The translations under genes were made by a program, and so were the position numbers. Shown one piece after another: positions 41,401-52,700 of a stretch of 64,000 bases of DNA. Each line of letters opens with the position of its first letter. Position 1 is the stretch's first letter. The notes below the pieces were generated by a model. That model did not search any database and had not been told where the DNA came from. It saw only the letters and a program-made list of their open reading frames with translations. The stretch covers positions 5,134,501 to 5,198,500 of the forward strand of contig JAZARR010000082.1 in assembly GCA_037389465.1 (NCBI GenBank), read 5' to 3'. The stretch comes from Baylisascaris procyonis. Lineage: Eukaryota; Nematoda; Chromadorea; Rhabditida; Ascarididae.

Positions 41401-43144
41401 AGACAACGCTAGGAAAGTGAGAAAAAATAACAATAAAAATAATTAATTAAAATAATAACGTGAAGAAAAATACCTCAACAAAATTCGCTAATTCGATGAG
41501 AAATTTCCGCATTAAATGAGCCACCTCAGATCGTAACCTATAAAAGACAAAAGTTTTGCAAAATATTCATCGCTCAACAAATGCTTTAATATTATTTTCC
41601 CTTAAGATAATGGAATGTGAAAATTTTTTCAGGAAAGCATTTCAAAATACCTGAGTGCTTGTTGCATACGATGAGATCTTAAATCGAGGTAACGATATCG
41701 AAGGCGTGTTTCTTCATTTGATTCGGATTCCGTTCGTAACGAATACGGCAACTGATTAGGTGCATTATTTAGCACCTCCAAATCGTCAACCACAATCTTC
41801 AATCAGTCAAAATTACATCGGCGATATTGAAGTGAATATCTGCTTATTTCACATCTGAATTCTTTCGATCTTACAGCCAAGTTTTGCGGTGAAATTTCAG
41901 AGCTTCTTTAGAAAATTCAAATTTTATTTTAAAACAGCGAAATGACTGTAAATATGCAAAAATATTGCAAAATACAGGTGTATTTATAAAGGAATTCAAA
42001 ACATTCTAAATTCTGATTTAAAATAACTCATCAACTTTCAAATAATCCTCAAAAAATGCAACAAAATTGAAGTTCGGATGTGCTCAACAAAAAAAAAGAA
42101 CACCATGACATCATAAAACAAACGATAACACGCGTATTTCGTATGTCGATCCGTACCCACAAAATCAAAGAGAACCGAAGATTAACGTCCTCACTCATTC
42201 AACGATCATAGCAATCATGGCATATACACCTATGCATCTACTCGCTTACACCTTCTTGCTGACAGCCGACACCCGAAATGTTAAATTTGAGAGGTCGGTG
42301 AAAGAATTAGAAGTTGCCGCACTCTGATAATATATCACTGAGTGCAATCAGCTTCATCCTTCATAAGAGAAACGTCATTGCCTTCAAGGCAATAGGTTCC
42401 TGCATTCCAATATTTTTGAATTCGGTTTTCAAACAAATATCACCATTTAAAAATAAATGTCGAAAGAATAATTTAGGGTTAAACCACCTATTTCATTAAA
42501 TGGAAATTTAATAGGGACCCACCTTTACCAGCTTAGAACTATGAGGTATTTTGTCAAATGGTAATGATACAAACCTCAATATCACCGGTTTTCATATTGG
42601 GATTCCGATTTGAGCCTCTGTCCGCAACGATTCCTCTCACTTTAAGAGCCGATTCGTAGTTTGCCTTATCGGCTGCCTCCAATAAATCTTTCCTTGAATC
42701 AGGGATTCGAACTTGAACGCTACCATATGCATCTCTCAAGACCAAAAAACGATCCATTCGCTTGAAGGATAACCATCCAAAGATGGTTGCCGTCTGTCCT
42801 GTAACGATGACGTAGCGTTCAATGCACTACACTCCCTTCAACGAGACCACAGATTAGTTTATTGCTTTCCAATATTTAGGCACAGTTATGGGCTTAGCTA
42901 ACGACGATAGTATGGGAAATAATCCCAGTAGACAATATTTCACCGATTATTTCATCTTTCCCTTGCAAGATCGAGCTGCGGCGATTCATGACTGAGCCAG
43001 AAGAAAATTGTTCATACCTTTATGATGGATACGTAATTCGCCACAAGTATGCGTCCGCATTGTATAGTCATTAGTGGCATTTCTCAAATGAAGTGTTCGT
43101 ATCGGCCAACCAAACGACCATCGTAATAAATACCGTGTCAGCAT
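35416..43144 (-). CDS. DARS2: Mitochondrial aspartyl-tRNA synthetase
   Basis: Charges mitochondrial tRNA-Asp with aspartate in the matrix. Exons on the minus strand: 43144-43018, 42798-42575, 41796-41651, 41537-41474, 40893-40735, 40109-39963, 39277-39023, 38598-38492, 37925-37693, 37215-37094, 36249-36047, 35482-35416. All are GT/AG and the frame closes at 617 residues, close to the 645 of the human enzyme. The start [18 protein letters not shown] is Arg-rich with no acidic residue, as expected of a mitochondrial presequence. The OB-fold anticodon domain covers about 28-120 ([20 protein letters not shown]). The class II core has [12 protein letters not shown], motif 2 CYRDEG...[10 protein letters not shown] from about 244, WITDFPLF, and motif 3 [14 protein letters not shown] near 540. 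Exons 7-9 encode the bacterial-type insertion between motifs 2 and 3. The last exon (YGISIRR) replaces an earlier in-frame stop at 36022, because it restores the family's C-terminal pattern. Confidence 0.95.
35684..35712. repeat. Perfect 11-bp hairpin in last DARS2 intron
   Basis: CGGATCCGGAA (35684-35694) and TTCCGGATCCG (35702-35712) are exact reverse complements around a 7-base loop, AGGTAGG. The pairing can extend to flanking CCA/TGG across a small bulge. The element is GC-rich in AT-rich surroundings. Confidence 0.7.
36389..36408. repeat. C15 homopolymer tract
   Basis: Fifteen C in a row on the plus strand, then TCCCT. It lies in the DARS2 intron between exons 10 and 11 and is G-rich in the transcript. 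Confidence 0.9.
38640..38800 (+). mobile_element. Possible second tRNA-like, SINE-like relic
   Basis: ATTCGAGTCC (38751-38760) matches a B box. It is followed by GCATATAATGCAACACACCAGTT, similar to the tail of the 26.5-kb element. A GTTAGCGGGTGGCGAACTTG stretch 100 bases upstream could be a displaced A box. Located in the DARS2 intron upstream of exon 8. Weak, decayed evidence. Confidence 0.3.
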
Positions 43145-43677
43145 TTCCCATATGAATGCCTATTCCCCTGAAATGAGATCGAACTGATAGAAACTACTCT
43201 CCGCTCGTGATTTCATTGTTGCGATTTATCGATTTAAATGAGTTTTCTGAGGATTTCCAACCAGAAAATCCCTACCTAAGTCTTAGATATACCCAAAAGG
43301 GGTTCAGAAAAAAAAATTAAAAAGCCTACTACTATAATGTAGTGAACAATTATTTTTTTCTACAACAACACTGTACCCCCCATGAAAGCACGAAGATCAA
43401 CGGGACGGCAGCCCCCTTGCCGGGAGACTTACAGGGGGGAGGGTGTAGTCCCCCTTTGCCTAACATTCGTACTGAAATAAAATCCACATAGACAGTAGAG
43501 CTACGTATCCTCACTTCTATCTGCGATCATCATAGTTTCTTTTCCTCTCTTCTTCCTGGATTCTTTTCTTTTCATTGTTCGTTCATTCCTTCTCCTACGT
43601 TAATTACATTTTAGACTGATTTAGCGGCTATTTTTTACTTTAATAATTAATTTGTGTGAAGGTTTCAAAAGAAATGT
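43145..43677. other. Spacer between DARS2 start and satellite 2
   Basis: Only about 530 bases separate the DARS2 start codon from the satellite, so the minus-strand promoter must lie here or inside the array. About 43190-43310 resembles the segment after the SINE head at 52.5 kb (GTGATTTC..., GATTTAAATGAG, AGAAAAT, TTAGAT). About 43375-43460 is a GC-rich block with several possible C5/G5 pairings. Confidence 0.5.
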
Positions 43678-46250
43678 ACTGTAATTGAGATTTCGGAATT
43701 TTTTTCTCACCAACGGATAGGCATATGGAGTAACGGTTTGTATTTTCCAACACGACTTTAAAGGCCCTATCAAACGACATATAAATTATTGTATTTCGAA
43801 AGAAAAGCTGAAAATCGAATCGACCGGCCGGAATTCCTCAAATCCCGATTTTTGCGATTTCGGGGGTTCTCGTTCTCGGCCGCTATCTGATATGGTGAGA
43901 AAGGGTCTTTTGATTCGTGATCAGCTCGCCGGGACCTCTCGAACGGTGTATAGCCTAATGCCCAGGGGCTGACCTAAGCCGAGAAAAAAAATCCCAAAAA
44001 CCGCAATTTTTCGATCGTAAGGGGGTAGCACAGGGAAATTTTGCAAAAAATTTTTTTTGTCTTGGATTTTGATGATTTTGGTTTCAAACGATACAACTCG
44101 ATGAGTTGATTACGAATGTATGCATTTGTGGGGTTCCTCATGAAGATGAGGGAAGGAAAGGTGCACGAATATATCACATTCTACAGGAATCTACTGTAAT
44201 TGAGATTTCGGAATTTTTTTCTCACCAACGGATAGGCATATGGAGTAACGGTTTGCATTTTCCAACACGACTTTAAAGGCCCTATCAAACGACATATAAA
44301 TTATTGTATTTCGAAAGAAAAGCTGAAAATCGAATCGACCGGCCGGAATTCCTCAAATCCCGATTTTTGCGATTTCGGGGGTTCTCGTTCTCGGCCGCTA
44401 TCTGATATGGTGAGAAAGGGTCTTTTGATTCGTGATCAGCTCGCCGGGACCTCTCGAACGGTGTATAGCCTAATGCCCAGGGGCTGACCTAAGCCGAGAA
44501 AAAAATCCCAAAAACCGCAATTTTTCGATCGTAAGGGGGTAGCACAGGGAAATTTTGCAAAAAATTTTTTTTGTCTTGGATTTTGATGATTTTGGTTTCA
44601 AACGATACAACTCGATGAGTTGATTACGAATGTATGCATTTGTGGGGTTCCTCATGAAGATGAGGGAAGGAAAGGTGCACGAATATATCACATTCTACAG
44701 GAATCTACTGTAATTGAGATTTCGGAATTTTTTCTCACCAACGGATAGGCATATGGAGTAACGGTTTGTATTTTCCAACACGACTTTAAAGGCCCTATCA
44801 AACGACATATAAATTATTGTATTTCGAAAGAAAAGCTGAAAATCGAATCGACCGGCCGGAATTCCTCAAATCCCGATTTTTGCGATTTCGGGGGTTCTCG
44901 TTCTCGGCCGCTATCTGATATGGTGAGAAAGGGTCTTTTGATTCGTGATCAGCTCGCCGGGACCTCTCGAACGGTGTATAGCCTAATGCCCAGGGGCTGA
45001 CCTAAGCCGAGAAAAAAAATCCCAAAAACCGCAATTTTTCGATCGTAAGGGGGTAGCACAGGGAAATTTTGCAAAAAATTTTTTTTGTCTTGGATTTTGA
45101 TGATTTTGGTTTCAAACGATACAACTCGATGAGTTGATTACGAATGTATGCATTTGTGGGGTTCCTCATGAAGATGAGGGAAGGAAAGGTGCACGAATAT
45201 ATCACATTCTACAGGAATCTACTGTAATTGAGATTTCGGAATTTTTTTCTCACCAACGGATAGGCATATGGAGTAACGGTTTGCATTTTCCAACACGACT
45301 TTAAAGGCCCTATCAAACGACATATAAATTATTGTATTTCGAAAGAAAAGCTGAAAATCGAATCGACCGGCCGGAATTCCTCAAATCCCGATTTTTGCGA
45401 TTTCGGGGGTTCTCGTTCTCGGCCGCTATCTGATATGGTGAGAAAGGGTCTTTTGATTCGTGATCAGCTCGCCGGGACCTCTCGAACGGTGTATAGCCTA
45501 ATGCCCAGGGGCTGACCTAAGCCGAGAAAAAAATCCCAAAAACCGCAATTTTTCGATCGTAAGGGGGTAGCACAGGGAAATTTTGCAAAAAATTTTTTTT
45601 GTCTTGGATTTTGATGATTTTGGTTTCAAACGATACAACTCGATGAGTTGATTACGAATGTATGCATTTGTGGGGTTCCTCATGAAGATGAGGGAAGGAA
45701 AGGTGCACGAATATATCACATTCTACAGGAATCTACTGTAATTGAGATTTCGGAATTTTTTCTCACCAACGGATAGGCATATGGAGTAACGGTTTGTATT
45801 TTCCAACACGACTTTAAAGGCCCTATCAAACGACATATAAATTATTGTATTTCGAAAGAAAAGCTGAAAATCGAATCGACCGGCCGGAATTCCTCAAATC
45901 CCGATTTTTGCGATTTCGGGGGTTCTCGTTCTCGGCCGCTATCTGATATGGTGAGAAAGGGTCTTTTGATTCGTGATCAGCTCGCCGGGACCTCTCGAAC
46001 GGTGTATAGCCTAATGCCCAGGGGCTGACCTAAGCCGAGAAAAAAAATCCCAAAAACCGCAATTTTTCGATCGTAAGGGGGTAGCACAGGGAAATTTTGC
46101 AAAAAATTTTTTTTGTCTTGGATTTTGATGATTTTGGTTTCAAACGATACAACTCGATGAGTTGATTACGAATGTATGCATTTGTGGGGTTCCTCATGAA
46201 GATGAGGGAAGGAAAGGTGCACGAATATATCACATTCTACAGGAATCTAC
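43678..46250. repeat. Two-unit (1,028-bp) higher-order block in satellite 2
   Basis: In the first five copies linked variants alternate. Copies 1, 3 and 5 read GTTTGTATTTT and have eight A after GAG; copies 2 and 4 read GTTTGCATTTT and have seven A. The copies were therefore amplified as pairs in this part of the array. Confidence 0.8.
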
Positions 46251-48829
46251 TGTAATTGAGATTTCGGAATTTTTTTCTCACCAACGGATAGGCATATGGA
46301 GTAACGGTTTGCATTTTCCAACACGACTTTAAAGGCCCTATCAAACGACATATAAATTATTGTATTTCGAAAGAAAAGCTGAAAATCGAATCGACCGGCC
46401 GGAATTCCTCAAATCCCGATTTTTGCGATTTCGGGGTTCTCGTTCTCGGCCGCTATCTGATATGGTGAGAAAGGGTCTTTTGATTCGTGATCAGCTCGCC
46501 GGGACCTCTCGAACGGTGTATAGCCTAATGCCCAGGGGCTGACCTAAGCCGAGAAAAAAAATCCCAAAAACCGCAATTTTTCGATCGTAAGGGGGTAGCA
46601 CAGGGAAATTTTGCAAAAAATTTTTTTTGTCTTGGATTTTGATGATTTTGGTTTCAAACGATACAACTCGATGAGTTGATTACGAATGTATGCATTTGTG
46701 GGGTTCCTCATGAAGATGAGGGAAGGAAAGGTGCACGAATATATCACATTCTACAGGAATCTACTGTAATTGAGATTTCGGAATTTTTTTCTCACCAACG
46801 GATAGGCATATGGAGTAACGGTTTGCATTTTCCAACACGACTTTAAAGGCCCTATCAAACGACATATAAATTATTGTATTTCGAAAGAAAAGCTGAAAAT
46901 CGAATCGACCGGCCGGAATTCCTCAAATCTCGATTTTTGCGATTTCGGGGGTTCTCGTTCTCGGCCGCTATCTGATATGGTGAGAAAGGGTCTTTTGATT
47001 CGTGATCAGCTCGCCGGGACCTCTCGAACGGTGTATAGCCTAATGCCCAGGGGCTGACCTAAGCCGAGAAAAAAAATCCCAAAAACCGCAATTTTTCGAT
47101 CGTAAGGGGGTAGCACAGGGAAATTTTGCAAAAAATTTTTTTTGTCTTGGATTTTGATGATTTTGTTTTCAAACGATACAACTCGATGAGTTCATTACGA
47201 ATGTATGCATTTGTGGGGTTCCTCATGAAGATGAGGGAAGGAAAGGTGCACGAATATATCACATTCTACAGGAATCTACTGTAATTGAGATTTCGGAATT
47301 TTTTTCTCACCAACGGATAGGCATATGGAGTAACGGTTTGCATTTTCCAACACGACTTTAAAGGCCCTATCAAACGACATATAACTTATTGTATTTCGAA
47401 AGAAAAGCTGAAAATCGAATCGACCGGCCGGAATTCCTCAAATCTCGATTTTTGCGATTTCGGGAGTTCTCGTTCTCGGCCGCTATCTGATATGGTGAGA
47501 AAGGGTCTTTTGATTCGTGATCAGCTCGCCGGGACCTCTCGAACGGTGTATAGCCTAATGCCCAGGGGCTGACCTAAGCCGAGAAAAAAAATCCCAAAAA
47601 CCGCAATTTTTCGATCGTAAGGGGGTAGCACAGGGAAATTTTGCAAAAAATTTTTTTTGTCTTGGATTTTGATGATTTTGTTTTCAAACGATACAACTCG
47701 ATGAGTTGATTACGAATGTATGCATTTGTGGGGTTCCTCATGAAGATGAGGGAAGGAAAGGTGCACGAATATATCACATTCTACAGGAATCTACTGTAAT
47801 TGAGATTTCGGAATTTTTTCTCACCAACGGATAGGCATATGGAGTAACGGTTTGCATTTTCCAACACGACTTTAAAGGCCCTATCAAACGACATATAAAT
47901 TATTGTATTTCGAAAGAAAAGCTGAAAATCGAATCGACCGGCCGGAATTCCTCAAATCCCGATTTTTGCGATTTCGGGGGTTCTCGTTCTCGGCCGCTAT
48001 CTGATATGGTGAGAAAGGGTCTTTTGATTCGTGATCAGCTCGCCGGGACCTCTCGAACGGTGTATAGCCTAATGCCCAGGGGCTGACCTAAGCCGAGAAA
48101 AAAAATCCCAAAAACCGCAATTTTTCGATCGTAAGGGGGTAGCACAGGGAAATTTTGCAAAAAATTTTTTTTGTCTTGGATTTTGATGATTTTGGTTTCA
48201 AACGATACAACTCGATGAGTTGATTACGAATGTATGCATTTGTGGGGTTCCTCATGAAGATGAGGGAAGGAAAGGTGCACGAATATATCACATTCTACAG
48301 GAATCTACTGTAATTGAGATTTCGGAATTTTTTCTCACCAACGGATAGGCATATGGAGTAACGGTTTGCATTTTCCAAAACGACTTTAAAGGCCCTATCA
48401 AACGACATATAAATTATTGTATTTCGAAAGAAAAGCTGAAAATCGAATCGACCGGCCGGAATTCCTCAAATCCCGATTTTTGCGATTTCGGGGGTTCTCG
48501 TTCTCGGCCGCTATCTGATATGGTGAGAAAGGGTCTTTTGATTCGTGATCAGCTCGCCGGGACCTCTCGAACGGTGTATAGCCTAATGCCCAGGGGCTGA
48601 CCTAAGCCGAGAAAAAAAATCCCAAAAACCGCAATTTTTCGATCGTAAGGGGGTAGCACAGGGAAATTTTGCAAAAAATTTTTTTTGTCTTGGATTTTGA
48701 TGATTTTGTTTTCAAACGATACAACTCGATGAGTTGATTACGAATGTATGCATTTGTGGGGTTCCTCATGAAGATGAGGGAAGGAAAGGTGCACGAATAT
48801 ATCACATTCTACAGGAATCTACTGTAATT

Positions 48830-51380
48830 GAGATTTCGGAATTTTTTTCTCACCAACGGATAGGCATATGGAGTAACGGTTTGCATTTTCCAACACGACT
48901 TTAAAGGCCCTATCAAACGACATATAAATTATTGTATTTCGAAAGAAAAGCTGAAAATCGAATCGACCGGCCGGAATTCCTCAAATCTCGATTTTTGCGA
49001 TTTCGGGGGTTCTCGTTCTCGGCCGCTATCTGATATGGTGAGAAAGGGTCTTTTGATTCGTGATCGGCTCGCCGGGACCTCTCGAACGGTGTATAGCCTA
49101 ACGCCCAGGGGCTGACCTAAGCCGAGAAAAAAAATCCCAAAAACCGCAATTTTTCGATCGTAAGGGGGTAGCAAAGGGAAATTTTGCAAAAAATTTTTTT
49201 TGTCTTGGATTTTGATGATTTTGGTTTCAAACGATACAACTCGATGAGTTGATTACGAATGTATGCATTTGTGGGGTTCCTCATGAAGATGAGGGAAGGA
49301 AAGGTGCACGAATATATCACATTCTACAGGATTCTACTGTAATTGAGATTTCGGAATTTTTTTCTCACCAACGGATAGGCATATGGAGTAACGGTTTGCA
49401 TTTTCCAACACGACTTTAAAGGCCCTATCAAACGACATATAAATTATTGTATTTCGAAAGAAAAGCTGAAAATCGAATCGACCGGCCGGAATTCCTCAAA
49501 TCCCGATTTTTGCGATTTCGGGGGTTCTCGTTCTCGGCCGCTATCTGATATGGTGAGAAAGGGTCTTTTGATTCGTGATCAGCTCGCCGGGACCTCTCGA
49601 ACGGTGTATAGCCTAATGCCCAGGGGCTGACCTAAGCCGAGAAAAAAAATCCCAAAAACCGCAATTTTTCGATCGTAAGGGGGTAGCACAGGGAAATTTT
49701 GCAAAAAATTTTTTTTGTCTTGGATTTTGATGATTTTGGTTTCAAACGATACAACTCGATGAGTTGATTACGAATGTATGCATTTGTGGGGTTCCTCATG
49801 AAGATGAGGGAAGGAAAGGTGCACGAATATATCACATTCTACAGGAATCTACTGTAATTGAGATTTCGGAATTTTTTCTCACCAACGGATAGGCATATGG
49901 AGTAACGGTTTGCATTTTCCAACACGACTTTAAAGGCCCTATCAAACGACATATAAATTATTGTATTTCGAAAGAAAAGCTGAAAATCGAATCGACCGGC
50001 CGGAATTCCTCAAATCCCGATTTTTGCGATTTCGGGGGTTCTCGTTCTCGGCCGCTATCTGATATGGTGAGAAAGGGTCTTTTGATTCGTGATCAGCTCG
50101 CCGGGACCTCTCGAACGGTGTATAGCCTAATGCCCAGGGGCTGACCTAAGCCGAGAAAAAAAATCCCAAAAACCGCAATTTTTCGATCGTAAGGGGGTAG
50201 CACAGGGAAATTTTGCAAAAAATTTTTTTTGTCTTGGATTTTGATGATTTTGTTTTCAAACGATACAACTCGATGAGTTGATTACGAATGTATGCATTTG
50301 TGGGGTTCCTCATGAAGATGAGGGAAGGAAAGGTGCACGAATATATCACATTCTACAGGAATCTACTGTAATTGAGATTTCGGAATTTTTTTCTCACCAA
50401 CGGATAGGCATATGGAGTAACGGTTTGCATTTTCCAACACGACTTTAAAGGCCCTATCAAACGACATATAAATTATTGTATTTCGAAAGAAAAGCTGAAA
50501 ATCGAATCGACCGGCCGGAATTCCTCAAATCCCGATTTTTGCGATTTCGGGGGTTCTCGTTCTCGGCCGCTATCTGATATGGTGAGAAAGGGTCTTTTGA
50601 TTCGTGATCAGCTCGCCGGGACCTCTCGAACGGTGTATAGCCTAATGCCCAGGGGCTGACCTAAGCCGAGAAAAAAAATCCCAAAAACCGCAATTTTTCG
50701 ATCGTAAGGGGGTAGCACAGGGAAATTTTGCAAAAAATTTTTTTTGTCTTGGATTTTGATGATTTTGGTTTCAAACGATACAACTCGATGAGTTGATTAC
50801 GAATGTATGCATTTGTGGGGTTCCTCATGAAGATGAGGGAAGGAAAGGTGCACGAATATATCACATTCTACAGGAATCTACTGTAATTGAGATTTCGGAA
50901 TTTTTTTCTCACCAACGGATAGGCATATGGAGTAACGGTTTGCATTTTCCAACACGACTTTAAAGGCCCTATCAAACGACATATAAATTATTGTATTTCG
51001 AAAGAAAAGCTGAAAATCGAATCGACCGGCCGGAATTCCTCAAATCTCGATTTTTGCGATTTCGGGGGTTCTCGTTCTCGGCCGCTATCTGATATGGTGA
51101 GAAAGGGTCTTTTGATTCGTGATCGGCTCGCCGGGACCTCTCGAACGGTGTATAGCCTAACGCCCAGGGGCTGACCTAAGCCGAGAAAAAAAATCCCAAA
51201 AACCGCAATTTTTCGATCGTAAGGGGGTAGCACAGGGAAATTTTGCAAAAAATTTTTTTTGTCTTGGATTTTGATGATTTTGTTTTCAAACGATACAACT
51301 CGATGAGTTGATTACGAATGTATGCATTTGTGGGGTTCCTCATGAAGATGAGGGAAGGAAAGGTGCACGAATATATCACA
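48830..51380. repeat. Four-unit (2,059-bp) duplicated segment in satellite 2
   Basis: The rare variant TGATCGGCTC with CTAACGCCCAGG in the same unit occurs only at about 49061 and 51120, exactly 2,059 bases apart (four units). This points to one copying event of a four-unit block. Confidence 0.7.
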
Positions 51381-52479
51381 TTCTACAGGAATCTACTGTA
51401 ATTGAGATTTCGGAATTTTTTTCTCACCAACGGATAGGCATATGGAGTAACGGTTTGCATTTTCCAACACGACTTTAAAGGCCCTATCAAACGACATATA
51501 ACTTATTGTATTTCGAAAGAAAAGCTGAAAATCGAATCGACCGGCCGGAATTCCTCAAATCTCGATTTTTGCGATTTCGGGGGTTCTCGTTCTCGGCCGC
51601 TATCTGATATGGTGAGAAAGGGTCTTTTGATTCGTGATCAGCTCGCCGGGACCTCTCGAACGGTGTATAGCCTAATGCCCAGGGGCTGACCTAAGCCGAG
51701 AAAAAAAATCCCAAAAACCGCAATTTTTCGATCGTAAGGGGGTAGGTAGCACAGGGAAATTTTGCAAAAAATTTTTTTTGTCTTGGATTTTGATGATTTT
51801 GGTTTCAAACGATACAACTCGATGAGTTGATTACGAATGTATGCATTTGTGGGGTTCCTCATGAAGATGAGGGAAGGAAAGGTGCACGAATATATCACAT
51901 TCTACAGGAATCTACTGTAATTGAGATTTCGGAATTTTTTTCTCACCAACGGATAGGCATATGGAGTAACGGTTTGCATTTTCCAACACGACTTTAAAGG
52001 CCCTATCAAACGACATATAAATTATTGTATTTCGAAAGAAAAGTTGAAAATCGAATCGACCGGCCGGAATTCCTCAAATCTCGATTTTTGCGATTTCGGG
52101 GGTTCTCGTTCTCGGCCTGTATCCCATATCGGAATGAATGGTCTTTATATTTGTGGTGTACTCGGCGAGACCTTTCAAATGATGTATTGATGATGGCCCA
52201 AGAACGAACAGAGCTCGGGGAAAAAATTCCCGAGATTCGTAATTTTTCGATCGTGAGGGGGTAGGTAGGTAATACGAGGAAAATTTGAAGAAATATTTTT
52301 TGTCTCCGATTCTGACGATTTTGGTAACAAACGATAGAACTCAATGAGCTGATCACGAATATATGCATACACCCTGCATTCTTTGTTTTCCCGGAAATTT
52401 CGGATGCTAAATGTTGTGCAGGAAAAGAGTTCGTAACTGAGAGAGAGGCAGGCATTCGCTTGGGTATGTCTTTCGCACT

Positions 52480-52700
52480 GAGAGGCCGACTCGTCGGCGC
52501 CGGGATGGCGCAGTGGTTAGTGCGGTGGGCTGTGAGTGGGGGCACTGTGGTTCAATGCCACGCGTGGTTTCGCTGGTGTGATTCCCCGGTTTAAACTCGC
52601 TTTTCCAGGATTTTCGTTCAGAAAATGGCTGCGCTAGTCCTAGATGTTTTCGAGCGGGTCCAAGAGGAGGGTTTGCGCCAGAAGTTTCCCAACAATGAAT
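52480..52700 (+). mobile_element. tRNA-derived SINE-like element at right edge of satellite 2
   Basis: GGGATGGCGCAGTGGTTAG (from 52502) is a good Pol III A box and TGGTTCAATGCCA (from 52548) a good B box with correct spacing; GTGG/CCAC flank the T loop. The sequence downstream of the B box does not pair with the putative acceptor arm, so it is not a functional tRNA. The tRNA-unrelated body (GGTTTAAACTCG, AGAAAATGG, CTAGATGTTTT) has a diverged relative at about 43190-43310, on the other side of the array. Confidence 0.65.

Larger units (their letters stand above)
43678..52380. repeat. Satellite 2: 514/515-bp tandem array
   Basis: Sixteen near-identical head-to-tail units. A fixed landmark, the far end of a repeated minus-strand frame, is at 44177, 44691, 45205, 45719, 46233, 46747, 47262, 47777, 48291, 48805, 49320, 49835, 50349, 50864, 51379 and 51898, giving spacings of 514, 515 and once 519. 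Length differences come from A/T run changes and a GTAG duplication in the last unit. A 17th copy (about 51912-52380) diverges strongly after 52110. Each unit contains GAATCGACCGGCCGGAATTC, an AAATTTTGCAAAAAATTTTT stretch and TTTTTCGATCGTAAGGGGG. The repeated 67-codon frame in each copy has no codon-level signature and is not called as a gene. It shares no alignable sequence with satellite 1. Confidence 0.97.

Noticed and set aside
43974..51898. Sixteen repeated 67-86-codon minus-strand frames
   Set aside because: They are the same piece of satellite 2 read in each copy; no known domain, no splice or start context.
52502..52575. Functional tRNA gene at 52.5 kb
   Set aside because: A and B boxes and a T stem are present, but the acceptor stem does not pair and no convincing anticodon arm forms.
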